NCBI RefSeq assembly: GCF_020037125.1
Contig: NZ_JAIQDG010000016.1
Coordinates: 62,001-126,000, forward strand
DNA length: 64,000 bases
Direction of reading: 5' to 3'
From: Myxococcus sp. RHSTA-1-4
Lineage (GTDB): Bacteria > Myxococcota > Myxococcia > Myxococcales > Myxococcaceae
Positions 16,792 through 26,137 of the stretch are shown here, piece after piece (positions within the stretch are counted from its first letter, which is position 1; the number at the start of each line of letters is the position of its first letter). The notes below the pieces were generated by a model. That model worked only from the letters and a program-made list of their open reading frames with translations, was not told where the DNA came from and searched no databases. Position numbers and translations under genes: made by a program.

Positions 16792-19700
16792 TCACTTCAG
16801 GTGCAGCAGCGTGGAAACGCCGAACGCGCCGCCGACGAGCAGCTCGGGAACTCCGTCGTGCTCCATGTCCAACAGCACCACGTCGTGCGCGTAGGGGAGC
16901 GCTCCGAAGCAGGAGTGTGCCCTGAAGGCACCATCCCGCGGCGACGGGATGACGCACACGGCCTCATGGCCCGGGGAGGCCACCAGCAGGTCCAGCGACC
17001 CATCCCCGTCGATGTCCCTCGCGGCGAGCCCGGACGCATTGCCCGTGGTGGAGTGGAAGTCCCGCGTGTAGAACCAGAACTGGCTCTGCCCCCAGAGGGG
17101 GAGCACGCCCGCCGTGGCTCCCGCGCAGGAGACAGTCACATCCATGTGCCCGTCCGCGTCGAGGTCCTGGAACAGCATCCGTGAAGCCGCACAGTTGGAA
17201 ATGACGGGAGAGTAGTCGCGCACCTTGGTCAGCGTGCCGTCCGCCCGGCCCTGGAAGATGCCCAACTCGAAAGCCGGGTACACGTTCCGGTTCACCACCA
17301 GATCCGCGCGGCCGTCCTTGTTCAGGTCTCCCATGGCCAGCTCGTTCACCGAGGAGTGATTGGCGAGCACTCCGCCGGGCGTGAAGGTGCCATCTCCCGT
17401 GCCGCGCAGCAGCCGCACGTCAAGAGAGGAGACTCCGTCCACCTGCCGCCAGTCGGTGATGACCACGTCCAGGTCTCCGTCGCCGTCGATATCGCCCGCC
17501 GCCATGAGGGTGGGGCTCATGCCGGGCGCCAGGTCTTCGCCGGTGGCGAAGGTGCCATCTCCGTTGCCCCGCATCAGCATGAGGGTTCGGACCACCGGCC
17601 GGCTCCCATCGGAGGTGAGCACGAGCAGGTCCATCGTCGGGCCCGCGTCGAAGCGCCCCGCCAGCAGCTTCCATGGGCCCTCGCGGGTGGGGAACGGTCC
17701 CCGCGCCACCATGTCGCCCGTGGCCCGGGTGAGGTGCACCTGGACGCCGGTGTTGCCCACCAGCGAGGCCACGTCGTCCCAGCCATCACCATCGAAGTCC
17801 GCGGTGATGAAGCCCTTGCCCGGCTCCGCCTGGGTGGGTACCTGGAGGTCCCGGAGCACGCGCACGTTCTGGGACATGGAGAGCAGCACCAGGTCGAGTC
17901 CACCACTGCCGTCGAAGTCCGCCGCCGCGATGTGCTTGGGATACCGCCCGCTGGGCAGGTCCTGGAGCTCGAAAGTGCCGTCACCCTGACCGCGCAGGAG
18001 GCTCACGACCTCCCGCCCCATGTGCGCATAGGCGAGGTCCTGTGTCCCATTCCCATCCAGGTCGCCCACGGCGAGGCGGCTCTCCTTGTCCCAGCTCACC
18101 CGGTCGTGACGGAGGAGCACCACTGGCGCCTCGAAGCGGCCTTCACCGTCGTTGAGGCGAAGCTGGATGACCATCTCTTCCGACTCCATCACGATGGCCG
18201 CGAGGTCCGGATAGCCGTCGCGGTTGAAGTCCGCGGACACGGCGGAGGTGACCTTGCTCGCCATGTTCCCGAGGTGCTCGGGTGTGAAGGAGAGCAGGCC
18301 CTTGCCGTAGAAAGCCTCGAGGAACTCGCCGACGACCAACAGGTCCTCCCGCCCGTCCTGGTCGAAGTCACCGCCGACGACGGGGCCGCTGGGGGTGAAG
18401 GAATGCCTCTCGGCCACGGCGAGCGCGCCACCACCCGTATGGCGCAGCACGAACAGGATTCGGTCCTGGGACACCACGACCTCCGGTGCGCCATCTCCAT
18501 CCAGGTCACGCACCAGGGGCGCGGTGGGCTCGTTCTGGGCCGTGCCACCGAGGAGTTGGGTGGTCACCGGCGCATCGAAGAACCCGCCGCCCGAGCCGCG
18601 GGCCACCTTGAGGCCCGTGCTGGCGAAGGGGGCGAGGATGACGAGGTCCAGCAGGCCGTCCTGGTCCAGGTCCCCGGAGGATACGCTGTAGCCCGATAGC
18701 GAGCTGCCGGCGGACCGCATGCGGTCGAAACCGCCGTTGCCCAGGCCGCGCAGGAGGCTGGCCCCCTGGCCCCCGGAGTGGATGACGACGAGGTCCAGCT
18801 TGCCGTCCCTGTCGAAGTCCCCTTGCGTCATGTCATATGCGGTCCATGACGTCTCCTCGGGCACCCACTGCAAAGGACCGGAGTCGAGGTCCACCTCGCA
18901 GCGCCGCGTCGCTGCCGGCAGGGCAACCGTCACCATGCGCGTCGAGGGCGTGGTGCCGGGCACGGTGGCGGTGACACGCACCCGGGTCGTCTCGGTGGCG
19001 CCGGGCACGTCCCGCGCGCGGTTCCAGCGGAAGGAGTGCTCGGCTCCGTCGGCGGAGGTGGCCAGGGCCACCAGTCCGGAGTGCGTGGTGCTTCCGGCCT
19101 GGACGGCGCGGGTGAAGGTGCCGTCTCCCTTCACGTCCACCGCCACCACCACGTCGGCCCGCTCGCCATCCACCTGGCGCAAGTCATAGGACACGGAGCG
19201 GCAGTCGCCATCCTCCGAGGGGACCTCCAGCCGTGTCACCTCCACGGGCGCGGGCCGCGCCTTCACCCGGCGGATGCTCCCACCGGCGCCCTCGCCCACC
19301 GCGTTGCGCGCGACGACGGTGACGGTCTGCTCCTTCGTGCTGGGCACCTCCTCGAGCGTGACTTCGCGCGCCTGCGGGCCCACGTCCACGCGGACGTTCG
19401 ACGGCGAGGCCGTCACGGTGAAGCCGGTGAGCGGCGCGCGCCCGTCGGAGGCTGGCGGCTCCCAGCTCACGGTGATGGAGCGCACCCCGGGCTTCGCTTC
19501 CACGAGGGCGGGAGCCCCCGGACGCGTGGGCGTGAGGATGGGCTCGGTGCCCGCGCTTCCGCCCGGGCCCACCTCGTTCCGCGCGGCCACGGTGAAGGTG
19601 TAGGCCGTGTCGTCCTCGAGGCCGGTGAAGGACGCCGAGGTGGCGGCGCCATCCACCTGCTGGCTGGCGCCGCCCGGCATGGCCGTCACCACGTAGCCGG

Positions 19701-20541
19701 AGACGGGAAGCCCACCGGTGTCCGCGGGGGCTTTCCACGAGACGGACGCCGAGCGCACGCCGGGCACGGCGGACACGGACGCGGGCGCGTCGGGGGCGCG
19801 GGCCGGCACCACGGGCGCGGAGGGCTCGGACTCGGCGCTGGCGCCCACGGGGTTGAGGGCGCGCACGGTGAAGGTGGCGGCCTCGCCGTTGGTGAGTCCG
19901 CCGACGACCGCGGCCTTCTCCGAGGGGCCCGCCTCCACCGTCAGCCCGCGCGGGTGCGCCGTCACCACGTAGCCGAGGAGGCCGAGGCCGCCGTCGGACG
20001 GAGGGCGCTCCCAGGTGACGCGCACCTGACCGTCACCGCGCTCCACGGCGAGGCTCTCGGGAGGCTGGGGCACATCGGGCAGCCGCACGTCCGCGGTGCT
20101 CACGGACGCTCCGACACCCGCCTCGTTGCGCGCGGCCACGATGAAGCGATACGTGGCGCCCGCGCGAAGCCCCGTCACCTGGGCGGTGAGCCCGTCCACC
20201 GTCACCACCATGCCCAGCTCGAGGGGCTCGACGTCCACCTGGTAGCCGGTGATGGGACTGCCGCCGTCCTTCTCCGGCGCGGACCAGCCGAGCGAGACGG
20301 CGCGGACCGACGGGGTGACTTCCACCGAGCGCGGCGCGGAGGGCGTGCTCGCGGCGGGCGGGCGCGGCAGCCGGCACCGGGTGGCGTCCGCCACGCAGAC
20401 CTGCTCGTCGGGGCAGCACGTCCAGCCCTCGGCGCAGGGACAGGGCCGCTCACCCTCGCTCACGGGGTTGATGCAGCCGGTGGTCAGCCAGGCGCCCAGC
20501 AGCAGGAGCAGGGCGCGGGAAGAGAGCTTCGTCGGTGTCAT
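16792..20541 (-). CDS. Large surface lipoprotein with FnIII and FG-GAP/VCBS repeats
   Basis: 1249 residues. Start ATG 20539-20541; signal ends at lipobox LTTGC (Cys23). A Cys-rich segment follows (residues 23-56, CPCAEGWTCCPDEQVC). Four fibronectin type III domains come next (about 65-440), each with the SW.AP.dGG.p..GY pattern. After a linker domain, 13 to 14 Ca-binding FG-GAP/VCBS repeats run to the C-terminus, seen as DFDRDGKLD, DLDQDGLLD, DFDGDGWDD, DIDGDGDLD and others; one (FDAGPTMD) is degenerate. This predicts an elongated adhesin ending in a beta-propeller. The gene lies 71 bases downstream of the caspase gene on the same strand and may be the last gene of that operon. Ligand unknown. 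Confidence 0.93.
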   Translation of the reverse strand: MTPTKLSSRALLLLLGAWLTTGCINPVSEGERPCPCAEGWTCCPDEQVCVADATRCRLPRPPAASTPSAPRSVEVTPSVRAVSLGWSAPEKDGGSPITGYQVDVEPLELGMVVTVDGLTAQVTGLRAGATYRFIVAARNEAGVGASVSTADVRLPDVPQPPESLAVERGDGQVRVTWERPPSDGGLGLLGYVVTAHPRGLTVEAGPSEKAAVVGGLTNGEAATFTVRALNPVGASAESEPSAPVVPARAPDAPASVSAVPGVRSASVSWKAPADTGGLPVSGYVVTAMPGGASQQVDGAATSASFTGLEDDTAYTFTVAARNEVGPGGSAGTEPILTPTRPGAPALVEAKPGVRSITVSWEPPASDGRAPLTGFTVTASPSNVRVDVGPQAREVTLEEVPSTKEQTVTVVARNAVGEGAGGSIRRVKARPAPVEVTRLEVPSEDGDCRSVSYDLRQVDGERADVVVAVDVKGDGTFTRAVQAGSTTHSGLVALATSADGAEHSFRWNRARDVPGATETTRVRVTATVPGTTPSTRMVTVALPAATRRCEVDLDSGPLQWVPEETSWTAYDMTQGDFDRDGKLDLVVIHSGGQGASLLRGLGNGGFDRMRSAGSSLSGYSVSSGDLDQDGLLDLVILAPFASTGLKVARGSGGGFFDAPVTTQLLGGTAQNEPTAPLVRDLDGDGAPEVVVSQDRILFVLRHTGGGALAVAERHSFTPSGPVVGGDFDQDGREDLLVVGEFLEAFYGKGLLSFTPEHLGNMASKVTSAVSADFNRDGYPDLAAIVMESEEMVIQLRLNDGEGRFEAPVVLLRHDRVSWDKESRLAVGDLDGNGTQDLAYAHMGREVVSLLRGQGDGTFELQDLPSGRYPKHIAAADFDGSGGLDLVLLSMSQNVRVLRDLQVPTQAEPGKGFITADFDGDGWDDVASLVGNTGVQVHLTRATGDMVARGPFPTREGPWKLLAGRFDAGPTMDLLVLTSDGSRPVVRTLMLMRGNGDGTFATGEDLAPGMSPTLMAAGDIDGDGDLDVVITDWRQVDGVSSLDVRLLRGTGDGTFTPGGVLANHSSVNELAMGDLNKDGRADLVVNRNVYPAFELGIFQGRADGTLTKVRDYSPVISNCAASRMLFQDLDADGHMDVTVSCAGATAGVLPLWGQSQFWFYTRDFHSTTGNASGLAARDIDGDGSLDLLVASPGHEAVCVIPSPRDGAFRAHSCFGALPYAHDVVLLDMEHDGVPELLVGGAFGVSTLLHLK

Positions 20542-20612
20542 GGATTTCCGCCTCCGCTGCTTCAACGCCGGGGCGGGGGTTGCTGGACGAATGCGGCTGC
20601 GAGCGCGGCGCA

Positions 20613-22304
20613 TCAGAATGCTCCCGCCACGCCGAGCGCGGCGCCGTCCGGGCTCGCGGTGGCCAGCGGCACGGTTTCCCCCTGCGGCCACAGCAGCAGC
20701 AGCGCCCCGCCGAGCGCCGCCGCGCCACCGAGCCCGTAGAGGAGCCCGCCGCGGGTGTTGAGGCTCCGGATGCGGCGGTTGCGCGAGGCGGCTTCCGCCT
20801 GGGACATGTCCGGGGTGATGCCGCGCCGGAGGTCCTTCGCCTCCAGCGTGGTCCACAGGCCCGCGACGCCGGCGGCTCCGCCCAGGGCCAGCGCGCCCCA
20901 ACCCAGCGGCCTGCGCGCGCCCCAGAGTCCTCGCGAGTTCAGCCCCGGTGGCGTGAGCGGCATGAGGGGAGGGAACTGGAAGCCGGAGACGGACTCCTGG
21001 CTGAAGGGCAGCGTGAAGATGTGCTGGAAAGCCGCGTGCGCCGCGCCTCGTGAGGCCACGCGCACCGGCTCGGCGGAGAGGGACTCCAGGCTCACCACGT
21101 CCGGCGTGGTGGGCACGGGGAACTCCGTCGAGTCCCCCACGCGCCACAGGTACACGGGGCCGCGAGGCGGAGGCCGCAGCAGCCGCAGCGACTGGCCGGG
21201 GGCGTTGTGGAACTCGGCCAGGCGCACGCCGTTGGCGTCCTCCAGCACGTAGTGCGCGCCCTTGGCGCCTTCGACTTCGAGGCGGCGCTCCAGGCCGGGC
21301 CGCAGGTCCACGAGCAACTCGGAGTCCTTGGGAGGACGCGCGTGGACCTGGGGGCGGAAGCGGTCATTGGGAATGGCGGCGTTGGCGCGCTCCACGAAGG
21401 CGGCGATTTCGCGGTAGCTCACCTGTCCGTCGCCGTCCGCGTCCGCCGCGCCGAACAGGCCCGAGCGGACCTCGTGGTTGAAGACGCCGGCCTGGAAGGC
21501 CTCCCACTCGTGGCTCTCGCGAGCGGAGGACGTGGACAGCAGCAGGCCCACGTTGTCCGCCTGGGCCAGGCCCACCGCGCGGGTGAAGCCCTCGGGCAGG
21601 GGGCGGCGCTGTCCGCCGGGGCCCCGGCTGTAGGCGAGGAAGTACGAGTAGCACGCGTCGACGATGAGGTGGACGCGGTCCGCGGCGAGCGCGCCCACCA
21701 CCTGCTCGGAGAGCATGGGCGCGGTGAGGGGGCCGTCCTCGAGGCTGACGTAGCCCTCGCCGTTGCGCACGTTGCCGTGGCCCGCGTAGACGACGTAGGC
21801 CACGGTCTCGACGCCACGGCTTCGCGCGAGGGCGATGTCCTCGGAGAGGCGCTTCACGGCGGTGGCCAGCTCGGCCTGCTTCGGGTCCAGGGCCTCGGCG
21901 GCGGCCTGCGGGTGCAGGCGGCGGGTGTTGTCGTCCAGGCGCGCGAGCAGGTACGTGCGCGCGCCGAGCAGGCGGAACAGGTCGAGGTAGCGCGCGGCAT
22001 CGTCATCCGCGTAGCGCAGCACGGGCTGGTCCGGCTCGTGGCCGCGGTTGACGCCGATGATGAGCGCGAAGGACGCGGTGCGCGACGTGGGGGGCGTGGT
22101 GCCCGCGGCAGTCGACGTGAGCGCGGTGGCCGTGCTCGCGGCGCCCGAGGTGAGCACCGCGTCGGGCGCGGGCGCGCGCATGCTGCCCGAGGCGTGCGCG
22201 GCGCCCGGAATGGACAGGTCCGCGATGGCGGGGCCTGGAGGCCGAGCGGAAGTGCTCGCGGCGCCTGAGGTGAGCAGGGCCAGCAGCAAGAGGGGAGCGC
22301 TCAT
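20613..22304 (-). CDS. Caspase-fold (C14) peptidase with C-terminal membrane segments
   Basis: 563 residues. A short N-terminal hydrophobic segment (residues 3-17) is followed by an Ala/Ser/Thr-rich linker containing an internal repeat of LTSGAAST (about residues 11 and 51). The caspase-like domain starts at FALIIGVNRG (79 on) and has the catalytic dyad His176 (YAGHGN) and Cys218 (DACYS). An EF-hand-like loop DADGDGQVS follows. Two hydrophobic segments near the C-terminus (about 470-490 and 525-545) should anchor the protein, with the catalytic domain probably periplasmic. The ATG at 22302-22304 overlaps the anti-sigma stop by 4 bases, so translation is coupled. Likely substrate: the anti-sigma factor or another envelope protein (inference). 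Confidence 0.92.
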   Translation of the reverse strand: MSAPLLLLALLTSGAASTSARPPGPAIADLSIPGAAHASGSMRAPAPDAVLTSGAASTATALTSTAAGTTPPTSRTASFALIIGVNRGHEPDQPVLRYADDDAARYLDLFRLLGARTYLLARLDDNTRRLHPQAAAEALDPKQAELATAVKRLSEDIALARSRGVETVAYVVYAGHGNVRNGEGYVSLEDGPLTAPMLSEQVVGALAADRVHLIVDACYSYFLAYSRGPGGQRRPLPEGFTRAVGLAQADNVGLLLSTSSARESHEWEAFQAGVFNHEVRSGLFGAADADGDGQVSYREIAAFVERANAAIPNDRFRPQVHARPPKDSELLVDLRPGLERRLEVEGAKGAHYVLEDANGVRLAEFHNAPGQSLRLLRPPPRGPVYLWRVGDSTEFPVPTTPDVVSLESLSAEPVRVASRGAAHAAFQHIFTLPFSQESVSGFQFPPLMPLTPPGLNSRGLWGARRPLGWGALALGGAAGVAGLWTTLEAKDLRRGITPDMSQAEAASRNRRIRSLNTRGGLLYGLGGAAALGGALLLLWPQGETVPLATASPDGAALGVAGAF

Positions 22305-23068
22305 GGAACGACCTGGAGCTGGAGCGAGGTGGAGTCCGCGCCGGGCGGGAGGACGTCGTCGAGGGTGCCCGCGTCCGCCAGCAGGGCCTCCATCTGCCGC
22401 ACGGTGAGCGGCGCATCCAGGAACACGGCGTGAAGGGTGAGCGGCCCGGGGGACAGGGAATGGGAGATGGCCTCGGGCAGCTCGCGAGGTGTGTCGCCTG
22501 GAGAGATGGAGATGGCCGTGGGGTTGCTCGCCGGGTCGGTCCAGCTCGGGTGATACCAGTAGACCTGTCCGGCGGCGTCGCGGGCGAAGACCATGAGGAA
22601 GCGGTGGGCGTCGGGGTTGCGGAAGGCGAAGGCGAGCTCCTGGTCCGCGCGCATCGTCGGACCGAGCAGCGAGGTGTGCCCGCCGGGCTCCACGGCATAG
22701 GCGAGCAGCCGCGCCTCGGCCACGGCGTTGGTGACGCCCCGGGCGGTGAAACCGTCCTCCGGAATGGAGGTTCCATTCCACGGGATGCGGACCATGAGCA
22801 GCGCCAGGCAGGCGACGGCGACGGGCACGAGCGCGAGGCGCCAGGGCGACGCCGGCTCACGGGCATCCAGGCCCAGGCCGCGAGCGAGCCGGGTGCGCGC
22901 ATCGAGGGCGCGAGGGTCGAGCCGGGCCAGCAGCAGGTGCCGCTCGTAGCGCTCGCGACAGGCGGCGCAGTCCGGGAGGTGCGCGCGCAGGCGCTGCTCG
23001 TCGCGCGGGTGGATGCGGCCGGAGAAGTGGCGGTCGACGAGGGGATGCACGGAGCAGACGGGGGTCAT
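22301..23068 (-). CDS. Zinc-finger anti-sigma factor with a DUF4384-like sensor domain
   Basis: 255 residues. The N-terminus carries the ZAS zinc motif H-x3-C-x2-C (His30, Cys34, Cys37), which in known families binds the cognate ECF sigma factor. A single membrane segment lies at about residues 76-95. The outer part (about 100-255) resembles the DUF4384 domain: FRNPDAHRFLMVFARD, a strand-rich core, then a DAPLTVRQMEALLADAG helix. The start (23066-23068) overlaps the sigma gene stop by 4 bases, and its own stop overlaps the caspase start by 4 bases. The three genes therefore form one coupled unit, and the sensor domain faces the same compartment as the predicted caspase. Confidence 0.9.
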   Translation of the reverse strand: MTPVCSVHPLVDRHFSGRIHPRDEQRLRAHLPDCAACRERYERHLLLARLDPRALDARTRLARGLGLDAREPASPWRLALVPVAVACLALLMVRIPWNGTSIPEDGFTARGVTNAVAEARLLAYAVEPGGHTSLLGPTMRADQELAFAFRNPDAHRFLMVFARDAAGQVYWYHPSWTDPASNPTAISISPGDTPRELPEAISHSLSPGPLTLHAVFLDAPLTVRQMEALLADAGTLDDVLPPGADSTSLQLQVVP

Positions 23069-23628
23069 CGTGCCTCCGGGGGGAGGAGGAACTTCTTGAG
23101 GAGTGAGCGCACGCGCAGCTCCTGGTAGGCGAGGGTGGTGCGGCGCATGCCGAGGGCGGCGGCGGCCTCGCGCTGGCTGAGCTGGCGCACGAAGCGGGCC
23201 TCGAAGACGGGGGCCCACTTGGGGGGCAGGTGTTCGCGGCGGAAGCGGTCCAGCAGGTGGCTGGCGTCGAGCGAGGGCTCGGGAGGGGCGGGCTCCTCGT
23301 TCCACCGGGGCTCCTCGGCGAGGTGGGCAAGGGCGGTCTGCTCGCGCTGCCGGCGGCGCACGGTATCCACCGCGAGGTTGCGCGCGAGGGTGTGCAGCCA
23401 CGCGGCCAGGGAGCCTCCCTGGAAGGAGCGGCGCACGGCCTCGTCGGAGACGAGGCGCAGGAAGACGTCGTGGACGACGGTCTCCGCGTCCACGCCGGAC
23501 AGGACGCGGGACGCGGCGCGGTACACGGTGTCGAAGTGCTCGCGGTAGCAGGCGTTGAGCACACGGGCCTCGCCCGCATGGAAGCGGGCCAGCCACGAGC
23601 GCTCGTCGGCCGAGGCGTCGTCGCTCAT
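23065..23628 (-). CDS. ECF-type RNA polymerase sigma factor
   Basis: 187 residues from the ATG at 23626-23628; a GTG at 23679 would add 17 residues and cannot be excluded. Region 2 is clear: YREHFDTVYRAASRVL, then AETVVHDVFLRLV and AWLHTLARNLAVDTVRRR. Region 4 ends with the helix-turn-helix SQREAAAALGMRRTTLAYQELRVR. The gene heads a 4-base-overlapping operon with its anti-sigma factor and a caspase-like peptidase. The 261 bases to the divergent AsmA-like gene contain a local AT-rich patch (23710-23728, with AAATG..CATTT arms) that may be part of an autoregulated promoter. Regulon unknown. Confidence 0.93.
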   Translation of the reverse strand: MSDDASADERSWLARFHAGEARVLNACYREHFDTVYRAASRVLSGVDAETVVHDVFLRLVSDEAVRRSFQGGSLAAWLHTLARNLAVDTVRRRQREQTALAHLAEEPRWNEEPAPPEPSLDASHLLDRFRREHLPPKWAPVFEARFVRQLSQREAAAALGMRRTTLAYQELRVRSLLKKFLLPPEAR

Positions 23629-23889
23629 GCACCCACGCTCTGAGAGGCTTCCGGGTTCACCCATCGTCTCATCCACCACCGCATCAGCCCCTCAACGCTC
23701 GGGGCCGTGGAAATGGACGAATCATTTTCGCGGGTACGACACCTGGGCCGTCTCCGGAGAGGTGTCTCAAGTGGGGGCAGGGGCCATGCGCGCGGGCGGC
23801 GGAGTGGCAGGATTCCGCAGGTGCGGCCCGATGGGGGCCTGGCTTCCCGGGGTCGTCGCGGTGTCACGGGCCGCGCATGTTTCAAGCGC

Positions 23890-25893
23890 ATGGGGACAGG
23901 GCACTCCGCTCGCCGCGTCTGGAAGGTCGCGCTCGGTGTCGTGGCCGTCGCGCTGGTGCTGCTTGTCGGTGCGCTGGCCCTGAAGCCGTCGTGGATCGCC
24001 GAGCGTCTGCGCGGACAGGTCGAGGCCATTGGCACCCGGTCCCTTGGCCGCCCTGTGACCCTCCAGGAGCTCGAGGCCCACTGGCTGCCGAGGCCCGGCG
24101 CCACGCTCACGAATCTGCGGGTCGAGGGCGAAGGCAACGAGCCGCCATTCCTCGAGGCCCCACGTGCGACCGTGACCGTCCAGCTCTGGCCGCTGATTCG
24201 CAGCCTCGGCAGGGACGTGCGCGTGGGTGCGATGGAGCTCGATGACACGAAGCTGAACCTGGTACGGCGCGAGGACGGGACGTGGAATTACGAGTCGTTC
24301 GAGAGTACCCGTCCGGAGTCCGAGCGGGATACGTTCGTCGAGGAGCTTCGGATTCGAAATGGCGTCGTGAACGTGACGGACCTGCGGGCGGCCGGTGGTA
24401 CCGCCGCGGTGGCGCTCCGGGACATCGACGCGACCCTGAAGAACCTGGGGCCGGGCATGGCGCTCGAGGGCGAAATGAAAGCAGCGTTCGCCGCACCGGC
24501 GCAGAACGTGACGATGGACTTCAAGGTCGACCCGTTCCCCATCGGGAAGCCCCAGCCGGGTCAGCCGTGGCCCGAGGTGACCATGCACCTGCGCGGCAAG
24601 GACCTCTCCGTGCGAGCGTTCCGGAACTTCCTTCCTCCGAAGGCGACAGGGTTCTTCACCGGCGGACTGGTGGACCTCGACGCGGACGTGAAGACCGGCC
24701 ATGGCCGGTACGCGCTCGCGGGCCGCGGCTCGGCGAGGGAGCTGAAGCTTCGCGGAGACTCGGCGAGCGGCTCGTTCGAATTCAACTCGAACATCGACCC
24801 GGCCAACGTGAAGGCGGCGAAGGTGGACTTCACGCGGGTCGCGCTCGAGGGACCGGGCATCGACCTCGGTGGTACGGCCTCGGCCCAGCTGGCGCCCACG
24901 CGCGTGCGGTTCGCGCTGCAAGGGCAGGAGCTCGACCTGAAGCACCTGCTCAGCGCGCTGCCACCGCAACCGGAGGGTGAAGATTCGTCCACCGGGCTGC
25001 CCGCCTCGGTGCGCGCGCAGCTCGGGAAGGTCGAGGTGGGTGGCACGCTCGAGCTCGCGAAGCTGCGTCACGGCGCGCTCGTGGCGACGGACGTGGAGGC
25101 ACAGGCGAAGCTGGATGACGGCGTGCTCCTCGTCCAGCGCGGTGGCGCGAGGGTCTACGGCGGGCACGTGGACATCAGTGGAACGCGGGTGGACCTCACG
25201 CAGGCGCGGCCGGTGTGGTTACTGAAGGCGGTCCTCGCCGGAATGGACACCGCGCAGGCCTTCCAGGCCCTGTCGGGACACCAGCCGCTGCGAGGCCTGG
25301 CCAGTGGCGAGCTCCAGCTCAACGGCGCCGGCTCGGATTGGGCCGAGGCGCGAAGCCGCGTCACCGGAGGCGGGCACGTGCGGCTTCGCGACGGTGTCCT
25401 CACGACGGCGGACCTCGGGGCGGAGGTGGCTCCGGTCCTGGGGCAGGGGCTGGCGATGCTGGGCTACCGGGGCGCGGCGGGGACGGTCCAGAAGGCGGGG
25501 GAGGGCACGAGGCTGAAGGACCTGAACGCGCGGTTCCGGGTCCAGGACGGATGGGTCGAGTTCACGCAGCCCATGGCGTTCCAGTCGGACATCGGTGCCG
25601 GGACGCTGGATGGCCGGGTAGGCCTGGACCAGCGCCTGGAGCTCGAGGGCACATTCAAGGCTTCCGAGCAGTTCGTCTCGGCCATCACCCACGGCGCGAT
25701 TGCAGTGAAGGCGCCTGTGACGCTCCCACTCACCATCACGGGCACGCTGAACGCGCCCGAGGTGAAGCCTGGCAGCCCGATGGACATCGCCAAGGGCCTG
25801 TCGCCAGCGGTGCCGGGGCCGAAGTCGCTCGAGAACCCGGTGAACCAGGCGCGCAAGGGCCTCGGAGACCTCTTCAGGCGGCCCCGGAAGTAG
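23890..25893 (+). CDS. AsmA-family envelope protein
   Basis: 667 residues from the ATG at 23890; the frame opens earlier (23707) but the upstream part is low-complexity. A cytoplasmic basic N-terminus and one membrane segment (about 11-31) precede a long periplasmic beta-rich domain. The N-terminal part contains the AsmA signature (ERLRGQVEAIGTRSLGR), followed by repeated amphipathic strands and a C-terminal AsmA_2-like region with EFTQPMAFQSDIGAGTL. AsmA-type proteins span the periplasm and are implicated in lipid transport or outer-membrane homeostasis. It diverges from the ECF sigma gene. No partner is evident nearby. Confidence 0.9.
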   Translation: MGTGHSARRVWKVALGVVAVALVLLVGALALKPSWIAERLRGQVEAIGTRSLGRPVTLQELEAHWLPRPGATLTNLRVEGEGNEPPFLEAPRATVTVQLWPLIRSLGRDVRVGAMELDDTKLNLVRREDGTWNYESFESTRPESERDTFVEELRIRNGVVNVTDLRAAGGTAAVALRDIDATLKNLGPGMALEGEMKAAFAAPAQNVTMDFKVDPFPIGKPQPGQPWPEVTMHLRGKDLSVRAFRNFLPPKATGFFTGGLVDLDADVKTGHGRYALAGRGSARELKLRGDSASGSFEFNSNIDPANVKAAKVDFTRVALEGPGIDLGGTASAQLAPTRVRFALQGQELDLKHLLSALPPQPEGEDSSTGLPASVRAQLGKVEVGGTLELAKLRHGALVATDVEAQAKLDDGVLLVQRGGARVYGGHVDISGTRVDLTQARPVWLLKAVLAGMDTAQAFQALSGHQPLRGLASGELQLNGAGSDWAEARSRVTGGGHVRLRDGVLTTADLGAEVAPVLGQGLAMLGYRGAAGTVQKAGEGTRLKDLNARFRVQDGWVEFTQPMAFQSDIGAGTLDGRVGLDQRLELEGTFKASEQFVSAITHGAIAVKAPVTLPLTITGTLNAPEVKPGSPMDIAKGLSPAVPGPKSLENPVNQARKGLGDLFRRPRK

Positions 25894-26137
25894 CGAAGGC
25901 GCTTCGGCTCCGCGGCGACGGCGCTCCAGGAAACAGGGAGTCCATGGTGGCAGACGGGCGCCCTCGCCTACGTGTGGGGATGCGAGCATCGAGCCGAGGC
26001 CCGCCCGGCGGGTGCAGGAGCCAGCGTCCGTGTGCGATGGGGCGGGCGCTCGAGGTATCGCCAGTTCGACTGTCGTGAGGACGGCTGCATTCCCAGCTCG
26101 GCATCCCCAACGTTGCGAGTGGGGGAGGAGTTGGCAC

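Noticed and set aside
17356..18699. Plus-strand frame opposite the FG-GAP repeats
   Set aside because: Pattern arises from repeated DxDxDG codons read backwards.
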